A DNA stretch of 64,000 bases from an uncultured Lachnospiraceae bacterium (GTDB taxonomy: Bacteria > Bacillota > Clostridia > Lachnospirales > Lachnospiraceae), in contig CAMKQH010000001.1 in the NCBI GenBank assembly GCA_946414885.1, positions 1 to 64,000 on the forward strand, in the 5' to 3' direction. The notes beneath the pieces are model-generated. The model searched no databases. It was not told the DNA's origin and was given only the letters and a program-made list of their open reading frames with translations. Below are positions 26,760 through 35,443 of this stretch, in pieces. The number at the start of each line of letters is the position of its first letter. The stretch's first letter is position 1. Made by a program: the position numbers and the translations under genes.

Positions 26760-27992
26760 ATGGCAGATAGTTGCAGTTTAAGTTTTCATAAAGCACAGAA
26801 CGTAAAAACGGATTATACGGATGAACTTGCAGAGAAGTTCGCGGCAGAGGCAGGAGGCCTCGCACCCAGACCGAACGAGCAGAGAGATGAGACCAATGAG
26901 AGAGGCGTTTTCGTACGCCAGCCGAACTCCTTCATCGTTCCCTTCGGTGACAAGGAAGGCGAGCACAAGGCAGAGGCAAATCGCTTTGCCATCTACTGGG
27001 CACACGGATGCAACTGGTCCAATCGTCCCGTGATCGCAAGAGACCTGCTGGGATTGCAGGACGTGATCGCAGATCAGACCACGAGCCATTCCGGCGAGAC
27101 CAACAAGTATGGTCACGGCTTTGCTGACCAGAAGGATTTTAGAGATCCCATCACGGGCGTTCATTTCCTTTCTGAATTTTATAAGAATGCAAATCCTGAT
27201 TACAAGGGACGCGCAACAACGCCTACCTTTGTGGACATTGTTGAGAAGAAGGCAGTCAATAACGATTATCACAGATTGTCCAATTACATTGAAGTACAGT
27301 TCAGAAAGTTCCAACCCGTGGATGCACCGGACCTGTATCCCAAGAAGTACAGAAAAGAGATCGATGAGTTCAATGACTGGCTCTTCCCTCATATCAATAA
27401 TGGTCATTACCGCATGGCGTTTGGCGTGTCATGGGAAGCATACAACGAGGGCTATGAAGATTTCTTTGATTCCCTGGAGAAGCTGGACAAGAGACTGGAG
27501 ACCAATCGTTTCATCTTCGGCGATTACGTAACGGATTCTGACATCCGGGCTTATGTATCCCTGGTGAGATGGGAGACCGGATACTTTAGGTCCATTGGTC
27601 CCATGAAGAAGAGGATCACGGAGTACAAGAACATCTGGGGATATATCAGAGAGCTCTATTCCATCCCTCAGTTTGCAAAGTATACCTTCTTCCGCGAGGG
27701 CCGCGGCATTGGCGGAGGTAAGGGATTCTTCAAGGGTTATGAGGAGCGCATCGTGCCCCTGATTCCGTTCGAGGAGCTTTGGAAGACGGATCATGAGAGA
27801 GCAAAGCTTTCCGCTGATCCTGAGAATCTGTTCCTAAAGCACCCCGAGGGGGAGACGCCGGAGGATTATCAGTCCGAGATTTCCGAGACCATTTGGAATT
27901 CCCCTTCCTGGGAGGACAGAGAGCCTACCAACTACAGACCTGACTTTGACGTAACCGTAAATCCCTTAAAGGGACTCTTAAGCAATAAATAA
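26760..27992 (+). CDS. Glutathionyl-hydroquinone reductase-like / omega GST-family protein
   Basis: Resembles the YqjG/ECM4 family: an N-terminal thioredoxin-fold region with RFAIYWAHGCNWSNRPVIARDLLGL, where HGCNW takes the place of the usual CPW active site, and a C-terminal helical GST domain (about 190-340; ETNRFIFGDYVTDSDIRAYVSLVRW). At 410 residues it is longer than the 320-residue proteobacterial enzymes. The family uses glutathione to reduce glutathionylated quinones, but most Clostridia do not make glutathione, so it may act on another thiol or on imported glutathione conjugates. It opens the cystine-type ABC operon behind the Cys5 attenuator. Confidence 0.85.
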   Translation: MADSCSLSFHKAQNVKTDYTDELAEKFAAEAGGLAPRPNEQRDETNERGVFVRQPNSFIVPFGDKEGEHKAEANRFAIYWAHGCNWSNRPVIARDLLGLQDVIADQTTSHSGETNKYGHGFADQKDFRDPITGVHFLSEFYKNANPDYKGRATTPTFVDIVEKKAVNNDYHRLSNYIEVQFRKFQPVDAPDLYPKKYRKEIDEFNDWLFPHINNGHYRMAFGVSWEAYNEGYEDFFDSLEKLDKRLETNRFIFGDYVTDSDIRAYVSLVRWETGYFRSIGPMKKRITEYKNIWGYIRELYSIPQFAKYTFFREGRGIGGGKGFFKGYEERIVPLIPFEELWKTDHERAKLSADPENLFLKHPEGETPEDYQSEISETIWNSPSWEDREPTNYRPDFDVTVNPLKGLLSNK

Positions 27993-28018
27993 TCACTAGT
28001 TCATTGGAGGAAACAATC

Positions 28019-28933
28019 ATGAAAAAGAAAATTTTGAGCATATTGGCAGCGGCGTTTGGCGTATCTTTATTGGCGGGAGCCCTTGCGGGATGTGGCAATG
28101 CCTCTCCCAAGGCAAGTGCGGCCGGGGCGGAGCAGAAGGTTGAGAGCACAGGCGCAGCTTCGGACGCAACCGTTACGAAGATCAAGGTTCACGTAAGTCA
28201 GGGCCCGGCACCTTACCTTTACGTAAAGGAAGACGGCACGCCGGATGGCTTTGACTTTGCGGTATTCAAGGAGGCAATTGACAGACTTCCCGAGTATGAG
28301 GCAGAGTACGTATCCGCAACGGACGGCCTTACCGGAGTCCTTTCTGGACTCTATGACGTCACCGTTGGTAACTGGGTATGGCGCGAGCAGAGAGGCGAAT
28401 CTTATTACTTCTCCTATCCTTATAAGATCACGGACAAGGCATTTGTACAGAGAGAGAATGACACTCCCTTAAAGGACCTGCATGATGCAGCCGCAAGAGG
28501 GTATTCCGTGATCGTCGGCGCTTCCGGCGGTGACACTGCGGCCCTCGAACAGTGGAACGCGGAGCATCCGGATGAGCAGATCAAACTGATCTATTCCGAT
28601 GCAGGCGTGGTTGTCAGATACCAGCAGGTTGCAGACGGCGCGGCAGACTTTACGCTCGATGACGGTCCGATGATCTCTGCATACTTTGAAGAGTATCAGT
28701 TCCAGGGCATTAAGAAGGTAACACTTGGCGAGGAGGCGCTTGCAGACATTCTGCCTACCGTGAATACCTATTATCTTTATGCGAAGGACGAAAAGGGCAA
28801 GAAGCTGCGTGACGACATAAACGTGGCGATCAAGGAACTCTATCAGGACGGCACGCTGGAAAAGCTCTCACAGCAGTATTTTGGCTATGCCACGACTCCT
28901 GCGGCAGAAGATTTTGAAAGCACAATCAACTAA
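28019..28933 (+). CDS. Amino acid (cystine-type) ABC transporter substrate-binding lipoprotein
   Basis: Signal peptide with lipobox LAGALAGCGN, then a family 3 solute-binding fold: KIKVHVSQGPAPYLYVKEDGTPDGFDFAVFKEAI and later DGAADFTLDDGPMISAYFEEY. Its neighbours are a matching permease and ATPase. The cysteine attenuator upstream makes cystine, cysteine or a sulfur amino acid the likely ligand. ATG 28019 follows GGAGGAAACAATC; this start gives a proper signal peptide. Confidence 0.9.
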   Translation: MKKKILSILAAAFGVSLLAGALAGCGNASPKASAAGAEQKVESTGAASDATVTKIKVHVSQGPAPYLYVKEDGTPDGFDFAVFKEAIDRLPEYEAEYVSATDGLTGVLSGLYDVTVGNWVWREQRGESYYFSYPYKITDKAFVQRENDTPLKDLHDAAARGYSVIVGASGGDTAALEQWNAEHPDEQIKLIYSDAGVVVRYQQVADGAADFTLDDGPMISAYFEEYQFQGIKKVTLGEEALADILPTVNTYYLYAKDEKGKKLRDDINVAIKELYQDGTLEKLSQQYFGYATTPAAEDFESTIN

Positions 28934-28943
28934 AGCTTTGCAT

Positions 28944-28972
28944 AAGGGCGGCCGAAGAGTGCCGCCCTTTCC
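28944..28972 (+). terminator. Intercistronic hairpin after the binding-protein gene
   Basis: AAGGGCGGC and GCCGCCCTT pair around CGAAGAGT; only TTTCC follows. This is probably a partial terminator or mRNA stabiliser that gives more binding protein than membrane components. Confidence 0.6.
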
Positions 28973-29014
28973 AATATATGGCTTGCGGTGAAACGCAAAG
29001 AAGGGAGTGGGAAG

Positions 29015-29848
29015 ATGACAGGAAAAATATTCGATTTTAAGTTGGTATTCACGCAGATCCCGGATCTGTTAAAATATCTCCCGGTCACCATGGAATTGGC
29101 GATCGCGTCTACGGTTTTTGGAATGCTTTTGGGACTTTTGATCGCCATCATCAAGATCAAGAAGGTGAAGGTGCTGGATAAGCTGGCGACCTTTTACGTA
29201 TCGCTGGTGAGAGGGACGCCCGTGCTAGTGCAATTGTACATTGCGTACTTTGGCGTACCGATGTTACTGAAATATATCAATCAGCAGACGGGGAGCGATC
29301 TCAAGGTGGCAGCGATTCCCGGTTTTGTGTATGCAGTTTTGGCGCTTGGATTTAACCAGTCCGCCTTTGACGCGGAGGTATTCCGGGCAGCGCTTCTCTC
29401 CGTAGACAAGGGACAGCATGAGGCGGCTGCAGCCATAGGCATGACGGGATGGCAATCCCTTCGCAGAATCATTATCCCGGAAGCGCTGTCCGTGGCGCTG
29501 CCGTCCTTGGGAAATTCTTTTATCAATGCAATCAAGGGAACGTCACTGGCGTTTACCTGTGCAGTGGTGGAGATGACTGCGGAAGGAAAGATTTTGTCCG
29601 GCAGAAATTACAGATATTTTGAGGTATACGTATCCCTGGCGATCATTTACTGGGCGATCACGATCCTGTTTGAGAAGATCTTGAAATTTGTTGAAAAGAA
29701 GATTTCCGTTCCGGAGCAGGTGGAACAGATCCGTCCGGAGGAGCTGGAAAGCCTTAGAAATCAAAAAAGCAGGGCTTATGCCGCAAAGAAGAACCACAAT
29801 GGATTGGGAGGTGAATTGGCATGGCAGAAAAACAGAGGTTTGTCATAA
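29015..29848 (+). CDS. Amino acid ABC transporter permease
   Basis: His/Glu/Gln/Arg-opine type permease of 277 residues with about five membrane helices (ELAIASTVFGMLLGLLIAII; SFINAIKGTSLAFTCAVVEM). The EAA loop region reads EAAAAIGMTGWQSLRRIIIPEAL. I start at ATG 29015 after AAGGGAGTGGGAAG rather than the upstream in-frame GTG at 28988. The 3' end overlaps the ATPase gene by 28 bases. Confidence 0.9.
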   Translation: MTGKIFDFKLVFTQIPDLLKYLPVTMELAIASTVFGMLLGLLIAIIKIKKVKVLDKLATFYVSLVRGTPVLVQLYIAYFGVPMLLKYINQQTGSDLKVAAIPGFVYAVLALGFNQSAFDAEVFRAALLSVDKGQHEAAAAIGMTGWQSLRRIIIPEALSVALPSLGNSFINAIKGTSLAFTCAVVEMTAEGKILSGRNYRYFEVYVSLAIIYWAITILFEKILKFVEKKISVPEQVEQIRPEELESLRNQKSRAYAAKKNHNGLGGELAWQKNRGLS

Positions 29849-30603
29849 AGGATCTGAAAAAGAAATTTAACAACAACATTGTTTTGGACGGCATTGACCT
29901 CACCATCAACGAAGGTGACGTGCTGGGCGTGATCGGGCCTTCCGGTACCGGAAAGTCAACGCTTCTTCGCTGCATTAACCAACTTGAAGTTCCTGAGAGC
30001 GGATCCATTGAGATCGGGGAGAGTCAGATCGATCTGTCCAATGCGAAGAAGTCAAACCTGAAGAACGTGACGCAGCTCCGTCAGAGAACTGGCATGGTCT
30101 TCCAGAGATTTAACTTGTTTCAAAAGAAGACAGCGCTGGAGAACGTAATGGAAGGGCTGATCACCGTACAGAAAAAGAGCAAGGACGAGGCAAGGAAAAT
30201 TGCGTTGAAGGAACTGGACAGAGTTGGCATGACGCAGTGGGCAAATCATTATCCGAAGCATCTTTCCGGCGGACAGCAGCAGCGTGTTGCCATCGCGAGA
30301 GTACTGGCCATGAAGCCGGATCTGATCTTGATGGATGAGCCGACGTCCGCACTGGATCCCGAGCTTGTCGGCGAGGTGCTGGAGACAATCAAACAGCTCG
30401 CTGAGGAGGGACATACCATGATCCTGGTATCCCATGAGATGGCATTTATCCGTAAGGTTGCTACCAGATGTATCTTTCTTGATCACGGAAAGATCGTGGA
30501 GGACGGTACGCCCAAGGAAGTGTTTACGGCACCCACGCAAGAAAGAACCAGGGATTTCCTAAAAAAGATGAGTCTTCTCGAGGAACCTGATTACGTAATC
30601 TAA
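29821..30603 (+). CDS. Amino acid ABC transporter ATP-binding protein
   Basis: TcyC/GlnQ-type ATPase of 260 residues: Walker A GPSGTGKST, Q-loop region RTGMVFQRFNLF, signature HLSGGQQQRVAIARVL, Walker B LILMDEPTSALDPE and the His switch in LVSHEM. It overlaps the permease and completes the transporter. No obvious terminator follows before the next promoter at 30626. Confidence 0.93.
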   Translation: MAEKQRFVIKDLKKKFNNNIVLDGIDLTINEGDVLGVIGPSGTGKSTLLRCINQLEVPESGSIEIGESQIDLSNAKKSNLKNVTQLRQRTGMVFQRFNLFQKKTALENVMEGLITVQKKSKDEARKIALKELDRVGMTQWANHYPKHLSGGQQQRVAIARVLAMKPDLILMDEPTSALDPELVGEVLETIKQLAEEGHTMILVSHEMAFIRKVATRCIFLDHGKIVEDGTPKEVFTAPTQERTRDFLKKMSLLEEPDYVI

Positions 30604-30625
30604 AAAATATAAAAAACTACACTAA

Positions 30626-30659
30626 ACCTATTGACATAGTAGGTAAATGATGATATGAT
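30626..30659 (+). promoter_or_regulatory. Promoter with Rrf2-type palindrome, sulfonate/cysteine operon
   Basis: ACCTA (30626-30630), nine bases, TAGGT (30640-30644) enclose -35 TTGACA (30631-30636). TATGAT is at 30654-30659 after 17 bases. From AACCTA to TAGG the sequence matches the metY promoter at 40341. Confidence 0.82.
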
Positions 30660-30716
30660 GTGCTTACTTGATACGGAACGATTTTTTGAAGAGTAAGATG
30701 AGAGGAGACGCAGACT

Positions 30717-30827
30717 ATGCAACAGTTTCTGATTCATGAACTGAATAACGTCATGTGTTGTTGTCGAATGCAGGATTCCCGGGCACGTATATGGCTGGGG
30801 CGTTCGACTGCGCGTCTTCGCCCATGA
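30717..30827 (+). CDS. Cys3 leader peptide 1 (attenuator)
   Basis: A 36-residue peptide beginning MQQFLIHELNNVMCCCRMQD, with three TGT Cys codons at 30756-30764. AGAGGAGACG is nine bases upstream. TCCCGG at 30777-30782, inside the frame and about 13 bases past the Cys codons, can pair with CCGGGA (30865-30870), which overlaps the 5' arm of the following terminator. Stalling at Cys would leave TCCCGG free and favour antitermination; completing translation would hide it. It shares MCCC, RM and SRA with the leader at 40407. Confidence 0.82.
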   Translation: MQQFLIHELNNVMCCCRMQDSRARIWLGRSTARLRP

Positions 30828-30867
30828 GATAACTTAGGAAAACTATGTTATGAATGCCATGCGTCCG

Positions 30868-30897
30868 GGAGCCTTTCAAAAAGGCTCCTTTTTTATT
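30868..30897 (+). terminator. Attenuator terminator after leader 1
   Basis: GGAGCCTTT-CAA-AAAGGCTCC, a perfect nine-pair stem with a three-base loop, followed by TTTTTTATT. It lies inside the leader of the 30935-40311 operon. Confidence 0.88.
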
Positions 30898-30934
30898 AGC
30901 GAGGAAAGGAAACAAGCGAAAGGAAGTGAAGTAA

Positions 30935-32089
30935 ATGGCAGACAGAGTAAGCGTAAACAAGGATCGGATCCTGGCGGAATTCTTCAAACTGACCTCCTTT
31001 GACGCACCTTCTTATCAGGAAGAAGGAATTGCAAAGTATCTGAAGGAGAAGCTTAAGAGCCTGGGGCTTAGCGTGGAGGAAGATGACGCAAAAAGCAAGC
31101 TTCTGAAAGAAGATGCTTCCAGAACAAAGACAGCGTCAAATCTCTATGCATACTTAAAAGGAACCGGTGATCCGATCCTTTTCTCCTCCCATATGGATAC
31201 GGTTAATCCAGGGATTGGAAAGAAAGCGATTCTTCATGATGACGGAAGGATCACTTCCGCAGGAAATACGGTGCTTGGCGCAGATGACGTTTCCGGGCTG
31301 GTCTCCATCATAGAAGCCCTGACGGTCATTCAGGAAAAGAAGATTCCACATCCCGACCTGGAAATCCTTTTTACGGTGGCGGAGGAACCCTACTGTAGCG
31401 GCAGCAGGTTCATAGATTACAAGAAAATCAAGGCAAAGGAAGGATACGTACTGGATTTGACTGGGCCCGTGGGAACGGCGGCAACGGCAGCACCTTCCAT
31501 CCTCTCCCTTAAGATCGGCGTGAAGGGCAGGGCGGCACACGCGGGATTTAATCCGGAGAAGGGAATCAATGCGCTGAACATTGCAGCGGATGCCTTGGCA
31601 AACGTCAGAACCGGGCGGGTGTATGAAAACCTCACGGTAAACTTTGGAACGATCAGCGGAGGGAGCGGAAGAAACATAGTTCCCGAAGCGATTTGGATCG
31701 AAGGAGAAATTCGATGTCTGGAACATGAGAAAGCACTCTGCGAGGCGGACCTGATCAGAGAAATCTTTGAGAAGGCAGCCAAAAAATACGGAGGAGCGAT
31801 CGAGTTCGGATTGACCGAGCACATTCGGTCCTATGGCATTTCAAAAAGAAAGAACGTCGTGAAGCGTTTCCTTTCGGCAGCGAAGGAGGTGACGACGCTG
31901 GAGCATCCAGAAACAATTACGACGTACGGAGGAAGCGATGCCAACAGGCTGAATGAACATAACGTTGACGCCATTGTAATTGCAAATGCGATGGAAAACA
32001 GTCATGGAACGGATGAGTACACGACGACAGCGGAGCTTACGAGATCCGCGGAGCTGACGTTAAGGCTTATGACAAGTCAGCATTCATGA
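30935..32089 (+). CDS. M20-family metallopeptidase (PepT-like)
   Basis: Zinc aminopeptidase or dipeptidase of 384 residues. Metal and catalytic motifs: SSHMDTV (zinc His and Asp), LGADDVSG (bridging Asp), TVAEEPYCSGSR (catalytic Glu-Glu) and a late GGSDAN...NSHGTDEY region. The central dimerisation insert is present (KIGVKGRAAHAGFNPEKGINAL). First gene of a cysteine-controlled operon, so it may release Cys from dipeptides such as Cys-Gly, which is inference. AGGAAGTGAAGTAA precedes the ATG. Confidence 0.88.
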   Translation: MADRVSVNKDRILAEFFKLTSFDAPSYQEEGIAKYLKEKLKSLGLSVEEDDAKSKLLKEDASRTKTASNLYAYLKGTGDPILFSSHMDTVNPGIGKKAILHDDGRITSAGNTVLGADDVSGLVSIIEALTVIQEKKIPHPDLEILFTVAEEPYCSGSRFIDYKKIKAKEGYVLDLTGPVGTAATAAPSILSLKIGVKGRAAHAGFNPEKGINALNIAADALANVRTGRVYENLTVNFGTISGGSGRNIVPEAIWIEGEIRCLEHEKALCEADLIREIFEKAAKKYGGAIEFGLTEHIRSYGISKRKNVVKRFLSAAKEVTTLEHPETITTYGGSDANRLNEHNVDAIVIANAMENSHGTDEYTTTAELTRSAELTLRLMTSQHS

Positions 32090-32156
32090 CTTGGACGAGA
32101 AATCAAAATAGAAAGGAATGCCTTGAATAGGCAAAAGAATTAGGAGGAGTAAGATT

Positions 32157-33407
32157 ATGAGAAAGTTTGGAAAAAGATTCAATTTGGTATTGGCCGGCGC
32201 ACTGCTGGCAGTTTCGACGCTTGGTGCCTGCGGCGTGCAGGGCAGCATTGCTGACCAGAATAGTTCATCACAGGCATCAGGTAATGCACAGGTTTCACAG
32301 ACAGGCAACACGAACGAGGCAAATGCAAACAATAACGCGCAGGAGCCGCAGACGGCCGAGAAAAAGGAATTGGTTCCGCTCAGCGTATCCTATCCCGCAG
32401 GTAACATTCGCGTGACCGTAAATATTCTGGCACTGCAAAAGGGGTATTTTGCGGCAGAGGGCGTGACGGTGAATCCCATCGCCATCAGCGGCAATGACGC
32501 ACTGACCGCCATCAATGAAGATAACGGTGCATTGGACGTTCTGACGGCCGGGTTTGTGCCTGACGTGCAGGCCATCGGTGCCGGCTATGACCTGACGTTT
32601 GTGGCAGGTACTGCAGTAGAAGGCGGTGCAGTCATCGCGAAGAAGGGCAACGCAGACAAGTTCAAGGGAACCGACAAAAAGCTCAATTTTGAGGCCGTAA
32701 CGAACGCAAAGATCGGATTCCAAAGAAATGAAGCATCCTGGGTTGTAACCAGACAGTATCTTCTTGACAATGGCGTAAGCGCGGACACTATCAAAAATAT
32801 AGAAAATGAGGATGCGGGTAACGTTTCCTATTATGCAGATCCCACGGCTACCGCTCAGGCAGTACAGAAGGGTGAGATCGAGCTTGGATTCCTGCCCATG
32901 GAATTCGCACTGCTCTATGCAGATGCTTATGATCTGGAGATCGTAGTGGCAGCCGGTGATCTTTCTCCTGATTACGTATGCTGCCGTGAAGTAACCTCCA
33001 ACAAGCGCTTTAATGAGAAATATGATTCCTTTGTGGCATATGAGACTGCCAGAATTAAGGCATTTGAGTATTACAAGCAGGGTGAAACCGATGCGGCAGT
33101 AAAGGCTGACGTGGTGAAGACCGTTGCCGAATACTCCGGCAAGGAGCCCGATTACGTTGAGACTTATCTGTACGGCGGCGTTACAAAGTTTGCAGTAGAT
33201 CCTAACACCAAGGGCATTCAAAAGTATGTGGAAGCAGCTTACAACTCCGGCGTATTTACCGGGAATGCCGTAGACTTTGGCAACTATGACATTACGCAGA
33301 ACGTAAATACTTCCGCATATAAGCAGGCACTGGACCAGTTGATCGCTGCAAATCCCGACAATGCATTTTATAAGAACCTGGCAGATCAGTTCCAGGGTGC
33401 AAACTAA
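32157..33407 (+). CDS. Sulfonate/nitrate-type ABC substrate-binding lipoprotein
   Basis: Signal peptide with lipobox STLGAC, a Gln/Asn/Ser-rich linker (residues 30-65), then an NMT1/SsuA-like binding fold (NILALQKGYFAAEGVTVNPIA; DVLTAGFVPDVQAIGAGYDLTFVAG). It pairs with the ATPase and permease at 35444 and 36274, from which it is separated by two cysteine-synthase-like genes. A sulfonate, taurine or another organosulfur compound is the likely ligand. AGGAGGAGTAAGATT precedes the ATG. Confidence 0.88.
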   Translation: MRKFGKRFNLVLAGALLAVSTLGACGVQGSIADQNSSSQASGNAQVSQTGNTNEANANNNAQEPQTAEKKELVPLSVSYPAGNIRVTVNILALQKGYFAAEGVTVNPIAISGNDALTAINEDNGALDVLTAGFVPDVQAIGAGYDLTFVAGTAVEGGAVIAKKGNADKFKGTDKKLNFEAVTNAKIGFQRNEASWVVTRQYLLDNGVSADTIKNIENEDAGNVSYYADPTATAQAVQKGEIELGFLPMEFALLYADAYDLEIVVAAGDLSPDYVCCREVTSNKRFNEKYDSFVAYETARIKAFEYYKQGETDAAVKADVVKTVAEYSGKEPDYVETYLYGGVTKFAVDPNTKGIQKYVEAAYNSGVFTGNAVDFGNYDITQNVNTSAYKQALDQLIAANPDNAFYKNLADQFQGAN

Positions 33408-33484
33408 CAAAACGCGAAGACGTCCGGGAACGTGAAACGCCGGAGAAATCAGGATTTAGATGAATGGTAACGCGAGGTGAGAGC

Positions 33485-34420
33485 ATGGGAAGAATTTATG
33501 AGAGCGTGACCGAGCTGGTGGGAAATACGCCGCTTGTCCACTTAAAACAAATTGAAAAAGAGACGCGGATTCCCGTGAAGCTATACGCGAAGGTGGAAAG
33601 CTTTAACCCGGCAGGCAGCGTGAAGGACAGGGCAGCACTTCACATGATCGAAGCGGCGGAGCAGGAAGGAAAGTTAAAGCCCGGCGGGACCATTGTGGAG
33701 GGAACGAGCGGAAATACGGGAATCGGACTAGCGATGGTAGCTGCCGCAAAGGATTATCAAGCAATCATCTGCATGGCGGAGGACACAAGCAAAGAAAAAA
33801 TCAAACTGTTAAAGGCTTACGGAGCGCGGGTTGAGCTCACGCCGAAGACGCAGGGCTTTGGAGGAGGCGGCGGTAAGGCCAGGGAACTGGTTGAAACCAT
33901 CCCCGGAGCCTTCCGTCCGGCGCAGGGCGAGAATCCGCATCATCCCGAGACGCATTACCTGACGACGGGGCCGGAGATCTGGGAAGCCATGAGAGGGAAG
34001 GTTGACGTTTTTGTGGCGGCGGTCGGGACCAGCGGAACCTCCGGCGGCATAGGCAGATTCCTTCGGGAAAAGAACCCGGACGTTTTGATCTATGGTGTGG
34101 AACCCCAAAGATGTCCCGTATTAAATGGCGGGGAGCCGGGACCGCATAAGATTCAGGGGATTGGCGGCGGTGCCGTATGTCCCATTACGGATCTGAGTTT
34201 ATACAATGAAATCCTGCTGTGCAGCGATGAGGATGCCTATGCTTATGCAAGACTTTGCCCGAAGAAGGAGGGACTGCTGATCGGCATAAGCGCCGGAGCG
34301 GCCCTTTGGGCAGCAGTTGAGGTTTCCAAGAGACCGGAAAATGCAGGAAAGAACGTTGTGGTGCTCTTCCCCGACGGGGGCAACAAATATCTTTCCAGTG
34401 ACCTATATGACGAGGCCTGA
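33485..34420 (+). CDS. Divergent cysteine-synthase-family PLP enzyme
   Basis: Fold-type II PLP enzyme with Lys in [12 protein letters not shown]. Several normally fixed motifs differ from true CysK: EGTSGNTG instead of [20 protein letters not shown] instead of the PETMS-type loop, GTSGTSGG in the phosphate loop instead of GTGGT, and GISAGAAL instead of GISSGA. Length (311) is normal. It may use another acceptor, acyl donor or amino acid. I start at ATG 33485 after GCGAGGTGAGAGC. The next gene, 29 bases on, is a conventional paralogue. Confidence 0.85.
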   Translation: MGRIYESVTELVGNTPLVHLKQIEKETRIPVKLYAKVESFNPAGSVKDRAALHMIEAAEQEGKLKPGGTIVEGTSGNTGIGLAMVAAAKDYQAIICMAEDTSKEKIKLLKAYGARVELTPKTQGFGGGGGKARELVETIPGAFRPAQGENPHHPETHYLTTGPEIWEAMRGKVDVFVAAVGTSGTSGGIGRFLREKNPDVLIYGVEPQRCPVLNGGEPGPHKIQGIGGGAVCPITDLSLYNEILLCSDEDAYAYARLCPKKEGLLIGISAGAALWAAVEVSKRPENAGKNVVVLFPDGGNKYLSSDLYDEA

Positions 34421-34449
34421 CCTTCAGGCCTTGCGGAACGGAGGCAGAC

Positions 34450-35376
34450 GTGAAAAGAGTGGAAGACGTGACGGAGCTGATTGGAAACACTCCGCTGCTC
34501 AGACTTGGCAAATATCGAGAACAAAAGAAACTTTACGCTGACATTCTGGCAAAGCTGGAATGGTACAGTCTGGCTGGCAGCGTAAAGGACAGGGTGGCAC
34601 TTTACATGATCCGGGACGCAGAGGCGAAGGGTCTTCTCAAAAAGGATTCCGTCATCATTGAGCCGACCAGCGGTAATACGGGAATCGGACTTGCGGCAGT
34701 TGCGGCGGCAAAGGGATATCGGGTGATCATTGTGATGCCGGATACCATGAGCGTGGAGCGGCAAAACGTTCTAAAGGCATATGGCGCGGAGATCGTTCTC
34801 ACGGAAGGAAAGGGAGGAATGAAGGCGGCCATTGCGAAGGCGAAGGAGCTGGCAGAGACCATACCGCATGCATTCATTCCGGGGCAGTTTACCAATGCGG
34901 CGAATCCGAAGGCACATTATGAGACAACGGGTCCGGAGATCTGGCGTGACAGCAACAAGCACGTGGACGTCTTTGTAGCAGGCGTGGGAACGGGCGGGAC
35001 GCTCTCAGGTGCCGGTAAGTATTTGAAGGAAGTGAACCCTGATCTCAAGGTGATCGCGGTAGAACCCAAGGATTCTCCTATGCTTTCGGAGGGACGTGCG
35101 GGCGGACACAAGCTTCAGGGACTGGGTGCAGGATTTATCCCGTTGGTGCTGGATACGGAGGTCTATGACGACGTCATTGCCGTCACCACGGAGCAGGCAT
35201 TGCAGGCGGCAAACGATCTTGCAAGAATTGAGGGCGTGCTTGCGGGAATCTCCTCCGGCGCGGCACTGTATGCCGCGGAGCAGCTGGCAAAAAAGCCGGA
35301 GAATCAGGGAAAGGTCATTACGGTACTTCTTCCTGACAGCGGAGAGCGGTATCTCTCCACGGAAATCTATGAATGA
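34450..35376 (+). CDS. cysK: Cysteine synthase (O-acetylserine sulfhydrylase) 1
   Basis: Makes cysteine from O-acetylserine and sulfide. Conserved motifs: IGNTPLLRL, the PLP Lys in LAGSVKDRVAL, the substrate loop [21 protein letters not shown], the phosphate loop [10 protein letters not shown] and GISSGAAL. Length 308. It starts with GTG 34450 after ACGGAGGCAGAC. It follows the divergent paralogue and may form an enzyme pair with it; a third copy lies at 42090. Confidence 0.93.
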   Translation: MKRVEDVTELIGNTPLLRLGKYREQKKLYADILAKLEWYSLAGSVKDRVALYMIRDAEAKGLLKKDSVIIEPTSGNTGIGLAAVAAAKGYRVIIVMPDTMSVERQNVLKAYGAEIVLTEGKGGMKAAIAKAKELAETIPHAFIPGQFTNAANPKAHYETTGPEIWRDSNKHVDVFVAGVGTGGTLSGAGKYLKEVNPDLKVIAVEPKDSPMLSEGRAGGHKLQGLGAGFIPLVLDTEVYDDVIAVTTEQALQAANDLARIEGVLAGISSGAALYAAEQLAKKPENQGKVITVLLPDSGERYLSTEIYE

Positions 35377-35443
35377 TGACCGGAATTTTGAAAATGAAAT
35401 GATGGTAAAGCAAGAAAAGCAATAAAGACGGGAAGTGATGAAG

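Noticed and set aside
32295..33410. Minus-strand frame of 371 codons opposite the substrate-binding protein
   Set aside because: Mirror frame of a clear lipoprotein gene with signal peptide and strong ribosome site on the other strand.
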